A program made the translations under genes and the position numbers. Shown here in pieces: positions 8,723 to 17,510 of a DNA stretch of 64,000 bases. The notes below the pieces were generated by a model. It was not told where the DNA came from. It did no database searches and saw only the letters and a list, made by a program, of their open reading frames with translations. This DNA comes from Acidimicrobiales bacterium (lineage in GTDB: Bacteria; Actinomycetota; Acidimicrobiia; Acidimicrobiales; Iamiaceae). Position 1 is the first letter of the stretch; every line of letters starts with the position of its first letter. The stretch spans positions 62,001 through 126,000 of the forward strand of contig JAGQSO010000001.1 of NCBI GenBank assembly GCA_020439505.1, read 5' to 3'.

Positions 8723-9739
8723 ATGTCGGTGCTGTACGTCACCCATCAGCGCTTCGCCGACCATGACACCGGTCCGGGCCACCCCGAACGGCCGTCTCGG
8801 CTGATAGCGGTCGACGAGGGCATCGACCGGGCCGGCCTGCGCGAAGCGGTGGTGCCGGTCACCGCGGTACCTGCCCCCGATGAGGTGCTCGAGGGGGTAC
8901 ATCCCACCTCGCATCGTCTCGCCATCTCCAACTTCTCGATGACCGGCGGGGGTTACATCGACGGGGACACCCACGTCGGAATCCACTCGTGGGAGGCGGC
9001 ACGCCTGGCCGCCGGGGCGGGCATCGAGACCATCCGACGTCTCGAGCTGGGCGAGGGGTCCGTCGGATTCTGTGCCATCCGCCCCCCCGGTCACCATGCT
9101 CTGTCACAACAGGCGATGGGGTTCTGCCTGATGAACAACGTGGCCGTGGCGGCTGCCCACCTGGCCGACCGCGGAGAACGTGTCCTCGTCGTCGACTACG
9201 ACGCCCACCACGGCAACGGAACCCAGGACATCTTCTGGAACGATCCCCGAGTCTTCTACGTCTCGCTCCACGAGTGGCCCTTGTTCCCGGGAACCGGTCA
9301 CCTTTCGGAGATCGGTGGCGAGGACGCCCGGCTGACCACCATGAACTTCCCGTTGCCGGCCGGGGCCACCGGTGACGTCTACCGGCGGGCGATCGATGAC
9401 GTGATCGGTCCAGCGGTGACGGAATGGGATCCGACGTGGCTCCTCCTTTCGGCCGGGTTCGACGGTCACCGGCGGGACCCGATCACCGATCTGGGCCTGA
9501 CCAGCGGCGACTTCGCCGACATCACCAGGGTGCTGGCCGAGCTGGTCCCGGCGGGCAGACTCGTCATCTTTCTGGAGGGTGGATACGACCTCGAGGCGTT
9601 GAGCCTGTCCACCGGATCGATGTTGTCGGCCCTGGTGGACGACGGCGCTTACCGTCCGGAGCACCCGACCTCGGGCGGACCGGGTGAGGTGGTGTCCAAC
9701 GCAGTCCTCAAGAACTGGGCCGAGTCCGCCGACGGGTAA
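8723..9739 (+). CDS. Histone deacetylase / acetoin-utilization (AcuC) family zinc amidohydrolase
   Basis: A 338-residue arginase-fold deacetylase. Motifs in order are GPGHPERPSRL, RPPGHHA (catalytic histidine pair), VVDYDAHHGNGTQD (zinc ligands Asp and His), SAGFDGHRRDP (third ligand) and LEGGYDLEAL (transition-state Tyr). Bacterial members deacetylate protein lysines, acetyl-CoA synthetase, polyamines or similar substrates; which applies is unknown. The ATG at 8723 starts MSVLYVTHQRF, the usual family N-terminus, nine codons inside the longest frame. It faces the GNAT gene, so an acetylation/deacetylation pair is possible. Confidence 0.92.
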   Translation: MSVLYVTHQRFADHDTGPGHPERPSRLIAVDEGIDRAGLREAVVPVTAVPAPDEVLEGVHPTSHRLAISNFSMTGGGYIDGDTHVGIHSWEAARLAAGAGIETIRRLELGEGSVGFCAIRPPGHHALSQQAMGFCLMNNVAVAAAHLADRGERVLVVDYDAHHGNGTQDIFWNDPRVFYVSLHEWPLFPGTGHLSEIGGEDARLTTMNFPLPAGATGDVYRRAIDDVIGPAVTEWDPTWLLLSAGFDGHRRDPITDLGLTSGDFADITRVLAELVPAGRLVIFLEGGYDLEALSLSTGSMLSALVDDGAYRPEHPTSGGPGEVVSNAVLKNWAESADG

Positions 9740-9793
9740 CCACGGCCCTGCGCGGCCTTCCCTCCTCCCCCTGCGCCCAGCGAGGTTTGACCC

Positions 9794-10876
9794 GTGGTCC
9801 AAGTTGTCGATCTCCTGCAATATCTCCTCGACGAGAGAGGGTCCGATCTGATCGTCAAGGTCGGGTCCCCGCCCTGCATCCGACGAAACGGGCGCTTGGA
9901 GCGGACATCGCTGGAGTCCCTCAAGCCAGCCCAGATAGAGGAGCTGGCCACCGAGATCTTGTCGGTCGACAAGGCGACCGAGTTCCAAGACGGGGGCGAG
10001 ACCGATCTGGCCTACAGCGTCCCCGGCCTGGGCCGGTTCCGGGTGAACATCTACCGCCAGCGTGGCTCGGTGAGCATGGCGATCCGCCGAGTGGTACCCG
10101 GTGCGCCCGCCATCACCGACCTCGGCGTCCCTCCCATCGTCGCCGACCTGGCTGGCCAACGTGAGGGTCTGGTGGTGGTCGCTGGGCCCGCCGCCTCGGG
10201 TAAGACGACCACTGCCGCGGCGATGATCGAACACATGAACGGTACCCAGGCCCGTCACATCGTCACCGTCGAAGATCCCATCGAGGTCCTCTTCGCCGAC
10301 CGCGAGGCGATCGTGAGTCAACGGGAGGTCGGTGCCGACACGCCCGACGTCGCGAGCGCTCTGCGGCGGATCTCCCGCCAGGACGCGGACGTGGTCTTCG
10401 TCTCGGACCTGCCCGATGCCGACGCGGTTCGGGAAGCTCTGGCGGTGGCGGCCGCTGGTCGGCTGGTCCTGGCGGTGCTCAACACGCTGTCCGCCACCGA
10501 CACCGTCAGCTGGATGATCGACCGTTTCCCGCCCCACCAGCAGGGGTCGGCCCGCTCGTTGCTGGGCCGGGTGCTGCGCGGGGTGGTGTGCCAGAGACTG
10601 GTCGACCGGGCCGACGGTCGGGGGCGGGTGGCGGTGGTGGAGAGCCTGGTCGGCACCCACAAGGTGCGTGACGCCATCCTCGACGGGGCCGATCCAGTGA
10701 TCCTGGAAAGGTTGATGTCGGAGGGCGAGTACCACGGCATGGCGACCTTCGACCAAGCACTGTTCCATCTGTTCAGCGAGGAGTACGTGTCGCTGGATGA
10801 GGCGTTGGAGCGTGCGGTCCATCCCGAGGACTTCCGGATCGCGGTGCAGCAGGCAGGCCTGGCCACCCTTCGCTAG
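9794..10876 (+). CDS. PilT-family secretion/twitching ATPase with altered catalytic residues
   Basis: A 360-residue protein colinear with PilT/PilU retraction ATPases. It has an N-terminal PAS-like domain, Walker A GPAASGKTT (131-139), the Asp box IVTVEDPIE (156-164), a Walker B region VVFVSDLPD and the His-box position LVLAVLNTLSA. In canonical PilT the Walker B has Gly-Glu and the His box has His; here they are Ser-Asp (D205) and Asn (N230). No pilin, PilB or PilC genes are nearby. GTG start; no obvious Shine-Dalgarno. It may be a regulatory or weakly active retraction ATPase, or a remnant. The family call is solid; the functional consequence is inference. Confidence 0.88.
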   Translation: MVQVVDLLQYLLDERGSDLIVKVGSPPCIRRNGRLERTSLESLKPAQIEELATEILSVDKATEFQDGGETDLAYSVPGLGRFRVNIYRQRGSVSMAIRRVVPGAPAITDLGVPPIVADLAGQREGLVVVAGPAASGKTTTAAAMIEHMNGTQARHIVTVEDPIEVLFADREAIVSQREVGADTPDVASALRRISRQDADVVFVSDLPDADAVREALAVAAAGRLVLAVLNTLSATDTVSWMIDRFPPHQQGSARSLLGRVLRGVVCQRLVDRADGRGRVAVVESLVGTHKVRDAILDGADPVILERLMSEGEYHGMATFDQALFHLFSEEYVSLDEALERAVHPEDFRIAVQQAGLATLR

Positions 10877-10974
10877 ATCTGTCCAGGGACGTTTGCGCTG
10901 TTGCGAGAAGGTCCAAGGGAGCTGGAGGCCGGTCACCGGCGGGCCCGACGTCGGGCTCGCCTTGGGACCCGAGC

Positions 10975-11019
10975 GGATAGGTCCGGTCGTCGTCGCTGCG
11001 AGGGTGATCAGACCGAGGC
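10975..11019 (+). repeat. Intergenic repeat, copy 1 (partner at 51444-51490)
   Basis: The 31 bases at 10975-11005 match 51444-51474 with three mismatches, and ACCGAGGC follows shortly after in both copies. Both lie on the plus strand in non-coding DNA ahead of a plus-strand gene. Confidence 0.6.
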
Positions 11020-11030
11020 TTCGCCTCGGT
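11012..11030 (+). terminator. Hairpin between pilT-like gene and pcnA
   Basis: Perfect 8-bp stem ACCGAGGC / GCCTCGGT with a TTC loop, followed by TTAA. It may terminate the pilT-like transcript or be part of a structured leader before pcnA. The whole 10877-11123 gap holds no gene that I can support. Confidence 0.5.
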
Positions 11031-11111
11031 TTAACCATGCCGTACTTATGGGTCGGCTCACCTATCGGCTCGCCTCCTTAATGTTTCTGGCGGCCAGGCG
11101 GTGTGGATCCG

Positions 11112-11117
11112 TAGCTT
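11112..11117 (+). promoter_or_regulatory. Leaderless -10 candidate (TAGCTT) for pcnA
   Basis: TAGCTT ends 6 nt before the GTG at 11124. Confidence 0.45.
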
Positions 11118-11123
11118 TCTGGG

Positions 11124-12509
11124 GTGATTCCCGACCGCATCAAGCCGCTGCTCGAGGAGGTTCGGCCATTGGCCGAGGCCTTCGTCGCGGCCGGGCATCC
11201 CCTGTACCTGGTCGGTGGGGTGGTTCGGGACCTGTTGCTGGGACGGGATCGAGGGGCATCCACCGACATCGACCTGTGCACGCCGGCCCACCCCGGCGAG
11301 GTCAAGGCGATCGTGGCCCCGCTCGCCGATGCGGTGTGGAACCAGGGTGAGCGCTTCGGGACCATCGGTCTTCGCATGGCAGGGCGTGACTACGAGATCA
11401 CGACGTTCAGGGCTGAGTCCTACGAGCCCGACTCACGCAAGCCCGAGGTTTCCTTCGGTGACACCATCGAGGTCGACCTGTCTCGTCGGGACTTCACCGT
11501 CAACGCCATGGCACTGTCGGTACCTGAACCTGAGTTGATCGACCCGTTCGGTGGGGCGGCCGATCTGGTCGCCGGTGTCTTGAAGACCCCGTTGGAGCCT
11601 GACGTCTCCTTTGCCGATGACCCCCTGCGGATGCTGCGGGCGGCGCGTTTCATCGCCGGTTACCGGCTGGAGCCCACCGCCGAGTTGGTCGAGGCGGTCC
11701 GCGCCAACGCCGGCCGACTGGAGATCGTGTCGGGGGAGAGGATCCGTGACGAGCTCGACAAGCTCCTGGTGGTGCCCGATCCGTCGGCGGGTCTGTGGTT
11801 CGTGGTCGACACCGGCCTGTCCGATCATTTCCTGCCCGAGTTGTCGGCGATGCGCCTGGAGCAGGATCCGATCCACCACCACAAGGACGTTCTGGCCCAC
11901 ACCATTGCGGTGGTGGCCAAGACCCGACCCGAACGTCTGGTCCGGCTGGCCGCCCTGCTCCACGATGTCGGAAAGCCCAGAACCCGGGCCTTCGGCGAGG
12001 GGGGTGTGACCTTCCACCACCACGAAGTGGTGGGAGCCCGGATGGCCCGCGACCGCATGAAGGCCCTGAAGTACTCGAACACCGACGTCGACGCGGTACG
12101 TCAGCTCGTGTACCTGCACCTCCGGTTCCACACCTACAAGATGGGCTGGACCGACGCCGCGGTTCGCCGCTTCGTGCGCGATGCCGGTGACCACCTCCCC
12201 GAGCTGATCGACCTGACCCGGTCGGACTGCACGACGCGCAACCAGCGCAAGGCGGTCACCCTGGCCCGTCGGATGGATGAACTGGAGGAGCGCATCGCCG
12301 CCCTGCGCCAGCAGGAGGAGATCGACGCCATCCGTCCCGACATCGACGGGGCCCGGGTCATGCAACACCTCGGGGTAGGCCCGGGCCGGCACGTGGGGGA
12401 GGCCCTTGCCCACCTGCTCGAACTGCGCATGGAGGAGGGTCCGCTCGGAGAAGACGAGGCCCTCCGCCGACTCGACCGATGGTGGTCCGAACGATCCCGG
12501 ACCTCATAG
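11124..12509 (+). CDS. pcnA: CCA tRNA nucleotidyltransferase
   Basis: A 461-residue class II nucleotidyltransferase with a C-terminal HD domain. The nucleotidyltransferase core shows YLVGGVVRDLLLGR and TDIDLCT (catalytic Asp pair), then the RRDFTVNAMA and DDPLRMLRAARF motifs that bind tRNA and select nucleotides. The HD phosphohydrolase domain follows with LLHDVGKPRTR and FHHHEVVGARMA. It adds or repairs the 3' CCA of tRNAs; the HD part may trim phosphates. GTG start with no ribosome site. In mycobacteria the homologue (Rv3907c) lies beside the same DUF6049/SigM block; here two extra genes separate them. Confidence 0.95.
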   Translation: MIPDRIKPLLEEVRPLAEAFVAAGHPLYLVGGVVRDLLLGRDRGASTDIDLCTPAHPGEVKAIVAPLADAVWNQGERFGTIGLRMAGRDYEITTFRAESYEPDSRKPEVSFGDTIEVDLSRRDFTVNAMALSVPEPELIDPFGGAADLVAGVLKTPLEPDVSFADDPLRMLRAARFIAGYRLEPTAELVEAVRANAGRLEIVSGERIRDELDKLLVVPDPSAGLWFVVDTGLSDHFLPELSAMRLEQDPIHHHKDVLAHTIAVVAKTRPERLVRLAALLHDVGKPRTRAFGEGGVTFHHHEVVGARMARDRMKALKYSNTDVDAVRQLVYLHLRFHTYKMGWTDAAVRRFVRDAGDHLPELIDLTRSDCTTRNQRKAVTLARRMDELEERIAALRQQEEIDAIRPDIDGARVMQHLGVGPGRHVGEALAHLLELRMEEGPLGEDEALRRLDRWWSERSRTS

Positions 12510-12525
12510 TTGTCCAGGGGCCAGC

Positions 12526-13257
12526 TCAGTTGCCCTGTTTGCGGGCCCGGATTATCAGCGTGGTGGGGACCACGGGCCAGCCGGTCGGGATGCCCGATGG
12601 AACCGGCTCGAGGACCTGGTCGACCACGAAGCTGGAGCGGTGCAGGGTGGTGAAGATCTCGGCGATCGTTCGCGGGTGGTCGACCACGGTGCGCGGCCCC
12701 TCCTGCCAGGTGACGGGCTCCGATCGTTGGTAGGGGTGGACCGCCTTGGCCGGTTCCGCACCGCCCGGCTCGAAGAGTCCCGAAACCGGGTGGGGGAACG
12801 AGGCCACCAGCTGGGCCTCGGGCTTCAGGACCCTGTGTACCTGGCGGAACACGCGGGCCAGATCTTCGGCGGTGGCGAGCGCCATGACGCTCAGCGCGGC
12901 GTCGACGCTGTCCGAGCGAAGGAACGGCAGGTCGGCCAGGGCGGACTGGTGTAGTTCCACCTTCACCTCGGCTGCCTCGGCCCGTTGGCGGGCCTGCGCT
13001 AACAAAGCGGCGTCGGGATCGACGCCGAGGACCTTGGCCCCCTGGCGGGCCAGTACGACGGCGTTGTGGCCGATCCCGCAACCGAGGTCGAGCAGTCGCT
13101 TTCCTTCGACCGGTCCAAGGAGTCTGAGGTCGGACTCGCTGGGAACGTCGGTTCCGTACACGACCGAGGTAGCCCGGGCCGGGTCCGACGCCTGGGAGGT
13201 GGCGTAGCGACGGGAAACGGAGGAGCCGGGAGTGGCCGGGGGTGAAACGTCGGACAT
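12526..13257 (-). CDS. Class I SAM-dependent methyltransferase
   Basis: A 243-residue Rossmann-fold methyltransferase. Motif I is LLDLGCGIGHNAVVLA (SAM binding), the acidic end of beta-2 is VLGVDPDA, and a late HRVLKPEAQLVASFPHP segment is the usual motif III region. The downstream part resembles methyltransferase type 11 proteins acting on small molecules or lipids, but the substrate is unknown. I take the ATG at 13255-13257; the frame extends upstream but without family-like sequence. It converges with pcnA, the stops being only 16 nt apart with no clear terminator. Confidence 0.85.
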   Translation of the reverse strand: MSDVSPPATPGSSVSRRYATSQASDPARATSVVYGTDVPSESDLRLLGPVEGKRLLDLGCGIGHNAVVLARQGAKVLGVDPDAALLAQARQRAEAAEVKVELHQSALADLPFLRSDSVDAALSVMALATAEDLARVFRQVHRVLKPEAQLVASFPHPVSGLFEPGGAEPAKAVHPYQRSEPVTWQEGPRTVVDHPRTIAEIFTTLHRSSFVVDQVLEPVPSGIPTGWPVVPTTLIIRARKQGN

Positions 13258-13402
13258 CCCACGAGTCTGCCGTCCGACGAAGGCGGGTCTCGGGATGGTT
13301 CCCGCTCCTCCCCGAAGGGACCTGGCGGGGATGACCGGAAGCATCGTTCGGGGCCTTGGCAAGAGACGCTCCCGTCGGGGAGCACGACGGGAGCTTCGGC
13401 CC

Positions 13403-13408
13403 TAGCCT
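13403..13408 (+). promoter_or_regulatory. Leaderless -10 candidate (TAGCCT) for the DUF5318 gene
   Basis: TAGCCT ends 8 nt before the GTG at 13417. This would also drive the downstream ponA. Confidence 0.55.
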
Positions 13409-13416
13409 TGTGAGCC

Positions 13417-13824
13417 GTGGGATTTCGACCCGATTCCGTCAGGGGCGCCGGCCCCGGCCAGATCGACTACCGCCTGGCGCGGCGGTCGGTTCTGGCCGAG
13501 TACCGCAAGGGTCGTCTGGCGCGCCACGAGGTGTGTGACGCCCACCCCGAACTGGCCCGGGCGGCACGTGAATGCGGCGAGCCCAGCTCGCTCAAGTGCC
13601 CGATCTGTGAGGAGGTGAACGTCGTCTTGGTGTCCTACGTGTTCGGGCCGCGACTACCGGCGTTCGGGCGGTGCATCACCTCCAAGAAGGAACTCACCGC
13701 CATCGCCAAGCGGTCGGGTGAGTTCTCCTGTTACGTCGTCGAGGTGTGTCCGGCCTGTTCGTGGAACCACCTGGCCCGCACCTTTGTCCTCAGCGCCGGC
13801 CGAGGCCGGGTCAGCGCGCGCTGA
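13417..13824 (+). CDS. DUF5318 zinc-ribbon-like protein
   Basis: A 135-residue protein with two cysteine pairs, CPIC (about residue 65) and CPAC (about residue 114), likely one zinc site, within a conserved soluble domain (QIDYRLARRSVLAEYRKGR at the start). It matches DUF5318, an actinobacterial family encoded just before the bifunctional penicillin-binding protein (Rv0049-ponA1 in M. tuberculosis), which is also the arrangement here. Function is unknown; the conserved linkage suggests a role near peptidoglycan synthesis. GTG start, leaderless promoter candidate 8 nt upstream. Confidence 0.85.
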   Translation: MGFRPDSVRGAGPGQIDYRLARRSVLAEYRKGRLARHEVCDAHPELARAARECGEPSSLKCPICEEVNVVLVSYVFGPRLPAFGRCITSKKELTAIAKRSGEFSCYVVEVCPACSWNHLARTFVLSAGRGRVSAR

Positions 13825-13940
13825 ACATCGGCCGGGGGCGACTGCCAGGGTCGCCGGGCTCGTTGGTACCCTTGATTGCCCGGTAACGACGTCCCGCTCC
13901 ACTCGGCGCTGAGGACCGGTTCGGACCGGCACCGACCACC

Positions 13941-16208
13941 ATGCGCAAGCGAACCCGTAAGCCGGTACCGGTCCACAACCTCAAGGTCACCCGCAAGGGA
14001 AAGGTCCGCAAGCGCAGCATCGTTTGGCGGTGGCGACGGGCCTTCTACCTGGTGGGCCTGGTCGCGGTGTTCGGCTTGGCCGGTCTGGTGTACGTGTTGA
14101 GCCAGATCGAGCTCCCCCGTGATCCGCGCTTCGAGGATGCCTACAAGCAGACGTCGTTCATGTGCTCGGCCGAGGTGCAGGTCAACTGCAACGCCCAGAA
14201 CGCCATGGCTCAGCTCCACGGCACCGAGGACCGGGTGCTGGTCACCTACGAACAGATCCCCGACGTGCTCAAGCAGGCCGTCATCTCCACCGAGGACAAG
14301 GACTTCTTCGAACACGACGGTGTGGACCCGTTGGGGATCGCCCGGGCCGCCTACCACGACATCCGAGGGTCTTCGGAATCACGCCAGGGTGGTTCCACCA
14401 TCACCCAGCAGTACGTGAAGAAGACCTACCTGTCGGCCGAACAGACCGTGACCCGCAAGATCAAAGAAGCGGTGATGGCGATCAAGCTGGAACAGAAGCT
14501 GTCCAAGCAGGAGATCCTCACCCGCTACCTCAACACGGTGTACTTCGGTCGCGGCGCCTACGGGGTGCAGGCGGCATCGCGGACCTGGTTCGGTCACGAC
14601 GTGGAGGCGCTCAACGCCGGTGAGGCGGCCTTCCTAGCCGGTCTACTCCGCAACCCCAACGGCGCCGACCCCTACCGCGGTCCCAAATCGTTGGCCGAGG
14701 CCGAGCGGCGACGTCTCGTCACCCTCGAGGCGATGGTTCGCGACGGCTACCTGACCCCCGAACAGAAGGCTGGCTACGCGGCGATACCGATGGACCCCGA
14801 CGCCCCCGGGATCGCCCCCGAGGACCGCTTCGTGCAGCCGCCCCCGGTCCCCTCCACCCTCGGTGAGGACGTGAAGGGCGCCGAGTGGGGAAGCGAGTAC
14901 TTCGCCGAGTACGTGAGGCAGTGGCTGATCGACGAGTTCGGGGCGGACACGGTCTACGGCGGCGGCCTGAAGGTGTACACGACCCTCGACCAGTCGATGC
15001 AGAAGTCGGCATTCGAGGCGGTCACCTCGACCCTGAACCGACCCGAGGACCCCGCCGGTTCGATCGTGGCCATCGACGACCACGGTCAGGTCAAGGCGAT
15101 GATGGCCGGGACCGACTTCGAGAACCAGGAACTGAACCTGGCCACGGGGCGCGAGAGCGGCGGATCGGGCCGCCCGCCGGGGTCGACCTTCAAGACCTTC
15201 GCCCTGGCCGAGGCGGTTCGGCAGGGCTACTCCATCCGCTCTGTCATCCCCTCGCCCGCCAGTCTGGAGATCAGCGAGCCCCAATGCACCAACGGTGGTG
15301 ACGTGTGGAAGGTCCGGGGTGGGCCCGGCGGCGGCTCGTCGCTGGTCACCGCCACCAAGAAGTCGATAAACACCGCCTACGCCGAGTTGATGATGCGCCT
15401 CGGCCCCGACGCCGTGGCCGGCATGGCCCAGGACATGGGGGTGAGCTCGATCGCCGACCAGAAGGTCCAGTGTTCGTGGGTGCTCGGTTCGGGCGAAGTG
15501 TCGGTGATGGACATGGCCGCCGCCTACTCCACCCTGGCCAACGAAGGCATCGCCAGGACTCCCATCGTCGTCACCAGGGTCGAGTTCCCCGATGGCACGG
15601 TCCGCAACTACGAGGCCGAGGAGCACCGGGTCCTCACCCCCGAGCAGGCGGCCCGGGTGACCTTCGCCCTCCAACAGGTGATCCAGGGTGGTACCGGCCG
15701 GGAAGCGAACTTCGGTCGGCCGGCGGCGGGCAAGACCGGCACCACCCAGAACAACGCCGACGGGTGGTTCGTCGGGTACACCCCGACGCTCACCGCCGCG
15801 GTGTGGATGGGTTTCCCCGAGGGGCAGGTTCCCATGCGCAACGTCCACGGGATGTCGGTCCAGGGCGGGAACTTTCCGGCCCGCATCTGGAACCGGTTCA
15901 TGAAAGCGGCCACCTTGGCGTCGGAGTCCGTGGATTTCCCCGAGTTCGACGAGAAGGTCCTGGGCGACGGTGAGGCGCTCGACGCCACCCTCGGCCGGGC
16001 GTCGGTGCTGTCCCCCCCGACCGCGCCGTCGAGCTCGGGTCGGCCGTCGGCGACGACTGCCCCGTCGGGAACGCCGACGACGGGTGGCACGGCCACGACG
16101 GACCCCACCCCGACCACCGCGCCGAGTGCCACCACGGCACCTCCGACCACGTCACCCCCCCCGACCACCGCGCCGGGAGCGGCCGGGGGTGCCGACCCAC
16201 CCCAGTGA
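13941..16208 (+). CDS. ponA: Bifunctional penicillin-binding protein 1A-type (transglycosylase/transpeptidase)
   Basis: A 755-residue class A PBP. A basic cytoplasmic N-terminus is followed by one transmembrane helix (about 34-55). The glycosyltransferase domain has STEDKDFFEHDGVD (catalytic Glu) and GGSTITQQYVK, and the transpeptidase domain has the active-site Ser in STFK (S415), the SIN motif in KKSINTAY, and KTGTT. The last ~75 residues are a Pro/Thr/Ser-rich outer tail, common in actinobacterial PonA proteins. It polymerises lipid II and cross-links peptidoglycan on the outside of the membrane. ATG start; a TACCCT -10-like hexamer lies about 70 nt upstream, so it may also have its own promoter. 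Confidence 0.95.
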   Translation: MRKRTRKPVPVHNLKVTRKGKVRKRSIVWRWRRAFYLVGLVAVFGLAGLVYVLSQIELPRDPRFEDAYKQTSFMCSAEVQVNCNAQNAMAQLHGTEDRVLVTYEQIPDVLKQAVISTEDKDFFEHDGVDPLGIARAAYHDIRGSSESRQGGSTITQQYVKKTYLSAEQTVTRKIKEAVMAIKLEQKLSKQEILTRYLNTVYFGRGAYGVQAASRTWFGHDVEALNAGEAAFLAGLLRNPNGADPYRGPKSLAEAERRRLVTLEAMVRDGYLTPEQKAGYAAIPMDPDAPGIAPEDRFVQPPPVPSTLGEDVKGAEWGSEYFAEYVRQWLIDEFGADTVYGGGLKVYTTLDQSMQKSAFEAVTSTLNRPEDPAGSIVAIDDHGQVKAMMAGTDFENQELNLATGRESGGSGRPPGSTFKTFALAEAVRQGYSIRSVIPSPASLEISEPQCTNGGDVWKVRGGPGGGSSLVTATKKSINTAYAELMMRLGPDAVAGMAQDMGVSSIADQKVQCSWVLGSGEVSVMDMAAAYSTLANEGIARTPIVVTRVEFPDGTVRNYEAEEHRVLTPEQAARVTFALQQVIQGGTGREANFGRPAAGKTGTTQNNADGWFVGYTPTLTAAVWMGFPEGQVPMRNVHGMSVQGGNFPARIWNRFMKAATLASESVDFPEFDEKVLGDGEALDATLGRASVLSPPTAPSSSGRPSATTAPSGTPTTGGTATTDPTPTTAPSATTAPPTTSPPPTTAPGAAGGADPPQ

Positions 16209-16257
16209 ACACCGACGCGCCCCGGTGGACTCCTACCGGGGCTGCCGGCCCGGCTCC

Positions 16258-16437
16258 TCAGTCCGGTTGAACCAGCTCGTGGGGGTAGATGGTGCAACAG
16301 ACCGCGCACCAGGTCTCGAACTCGTCGGCCGGGAACTCGCCTGTCGGGCGACCGTGGTCGTCGTAGCGGATGTAGATCCGTTGCACGGTGGCGTACGAGG
16401 TGCCCTCGTCGCCGCAGGAGTCGCACCGGTCGTTCAT
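16258..16437 (-). CDS. Small zinc-ribbon protein
   Basis: A 59-residue protein, MNDRCDSCGDEG at the start and ETWCAVCCTIYP near the end: two Cys pairs spaced as in a treble-clef or zinc-ribbon knuckle. No function is recognised. The ATG at 16435-16437 is chosen because the cysteine-rich module begins there and a TACCGT hexamer lies 7 nt before it; a longer open frame upstream crosses the panB promoter region and looks non-coding. Convergent with ponA, divergent from panB. Confidence 0.72.
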   Translation of the reverse strand: MNDRCDSCGDEGTSYATVQRIYIRYDDHGRPTGEFPADEFETWCAVCCTIYPHELVQPD

Positions 16438-16444
16438 GGGGTCG

Positions 16445-16450
16445 ACGGTA
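16445..16450 (-). promoter_or_regulatory. Leaderless -10 candidate (TACCGT) for the zinc-ribbon gene
   Basis: TACCGT on the minus strand ends 7 nt before the ATG at 16437. Confidence 0.45.
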
Positions 16451-16570
16451 CCGGCTGGTGGCGTCGCGACCGCCGTTGCCGGGAATGGAACACCGGGTGT
16501 GGGCGGTTCTAGCCTTGTGACACCGCCGGCAGCCGAGGGGCGCTGGACGGGAAAAACCAAGGAGGCTCCC

Positions 16571-17449
16571 ATGAGCTCATCTGCCTCGACCCCCGCGACC
16601 CCGGTCACGGTGCCTTCGGTCCGCGCCAACAAGGTGCGTTCCGGCTCGGCCCCGCTGGTCATGGTCACCGCTTATGACGCTCCTGGAGCGCGCATCGCCA
16701 GCGAGGCCGGTGTCGACCTCATCTTGGTGGGCGACTCCCTGGCCATGGTCGTGCTCGGCTACGACGACACGCTCCAGGTGACGATCGAGGACATGGCCCA
16801 CCACACCGCCGCGGTGGCCCGAGCGAAGCCTCACGCCCTGATCGTGGGCGATCTTCCCTGGCTCAGCTACCACCTGTCGGCGGAGGATACGGTGCGCAAC
16901 GCCGCCCTGCTGATCCGGGCCGGCGCCGAAGCGGTGAAGCTCGAGGGAGGCACCAAGCGGATCCCGATGATCGAGGCCCTGGTCGACGCCGAGATCCCGG
17001 TGATGGGCCACATCGGACTCACCCCGCAGTCGGTGCACGCCATGGGGGGTTTCAAGGTTCAGGGCAGGAGCAGCGACGCCGCCCTGCAACTGGTGTCCGA
17101 CGCCAAGGCCCTCGAGCACGCTGGATGCTTCTCGATCGTGTTGGAAGGCGTGCCGAGCGAGGTGGCGGCCATGGTCACCGATACCGTGAACGTGCCCACC
17201 ATCGGCATCGGGGCGGGTCCGGACTGCGACGGCCAGGTGCTCGTCTACCACGACGTCCTCGGGATCGAGGACCGGATGGCGCCCAAGTTCGTCCGTCGCT
17301 ACGCCGACGTGAAGTCGGTGTCGGTGGCCGCCATCGCCGACTACTCCCGGGAGGTTCGTGAGCGGACCTTCCCCGGTCCCGACGAGTCCTACCACCTGTC
17401 CCACGAGGTCGCCGAGGCCCTCCACCTCTATGGGGCCGGCGACAAATAG
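16571..17449 (+). CDS. panB: 3-methyl-2-oxobutanoate hydroxymethyltransferase
   Basis: A 292-residue PanB, first committed enzyme of pantothenate (coenzyme A) synthesis. It transfers a hydroxymethyl group from methylene-tetrahydrofolate to 2-oxoisovalerate. Visible family motifs are MVTAYDAPGARIASEAGVDLILVGDSLAMV (metal-binding Asp), ADLPWLSY-like GDLPWLSYH, AVKLEGG, GHIGLTPQSVHAMGG, and IGIGAGPDCDGQVLVYHDVLG. The ATG at 16571 follows AAGGAGG at optimal distance; an in-frame GTG further upstream lies inside the likely promoter (TAGCCT near 16513). Other pan genes are not in the window. Confidence 0.96.
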   Translation: MSSSASTPATPVTVPSVRANKVRSGSAPLVMVTAYDAPGARIASEAGVDLILVGDSLAMVVLGYDDTLQVTIEDMAHHTAAVARAKPHALIVGDLPWLSYHLSAEDTVRNAALLIRAGAEAVKLEGGTKRIPMIEALVDAEIPVMGHIGLTPQSVHAMGGFKVQGRSSDAALQLVSDAKALEHAGCFSIVLEGVPSEVAAMVTDTVNVPTIGIGAGPDCDGQVLVYHDVLGIEDRMAPKFVRRYADVKSVSVAAIADYSREVRERTFPGPDESYHLSHEVAEALHLYGAGDK

Positions 17450-17510
17450 GCGAGCCGACCGAATCCCGCCGTCGAGCCGGGATGCGCCGTTGGCGCCGGT
17501 CGGTGGGATC

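Noticed and set aside
9104-11038. 644-codon open frame on the minus strand
   Set aside because: It lies antisense to the deacetylase and PilT-type genes, both with clear family motifs. Its translation is low-complexity and has no recognisable domain; long antisense frames are expected at this GC content.
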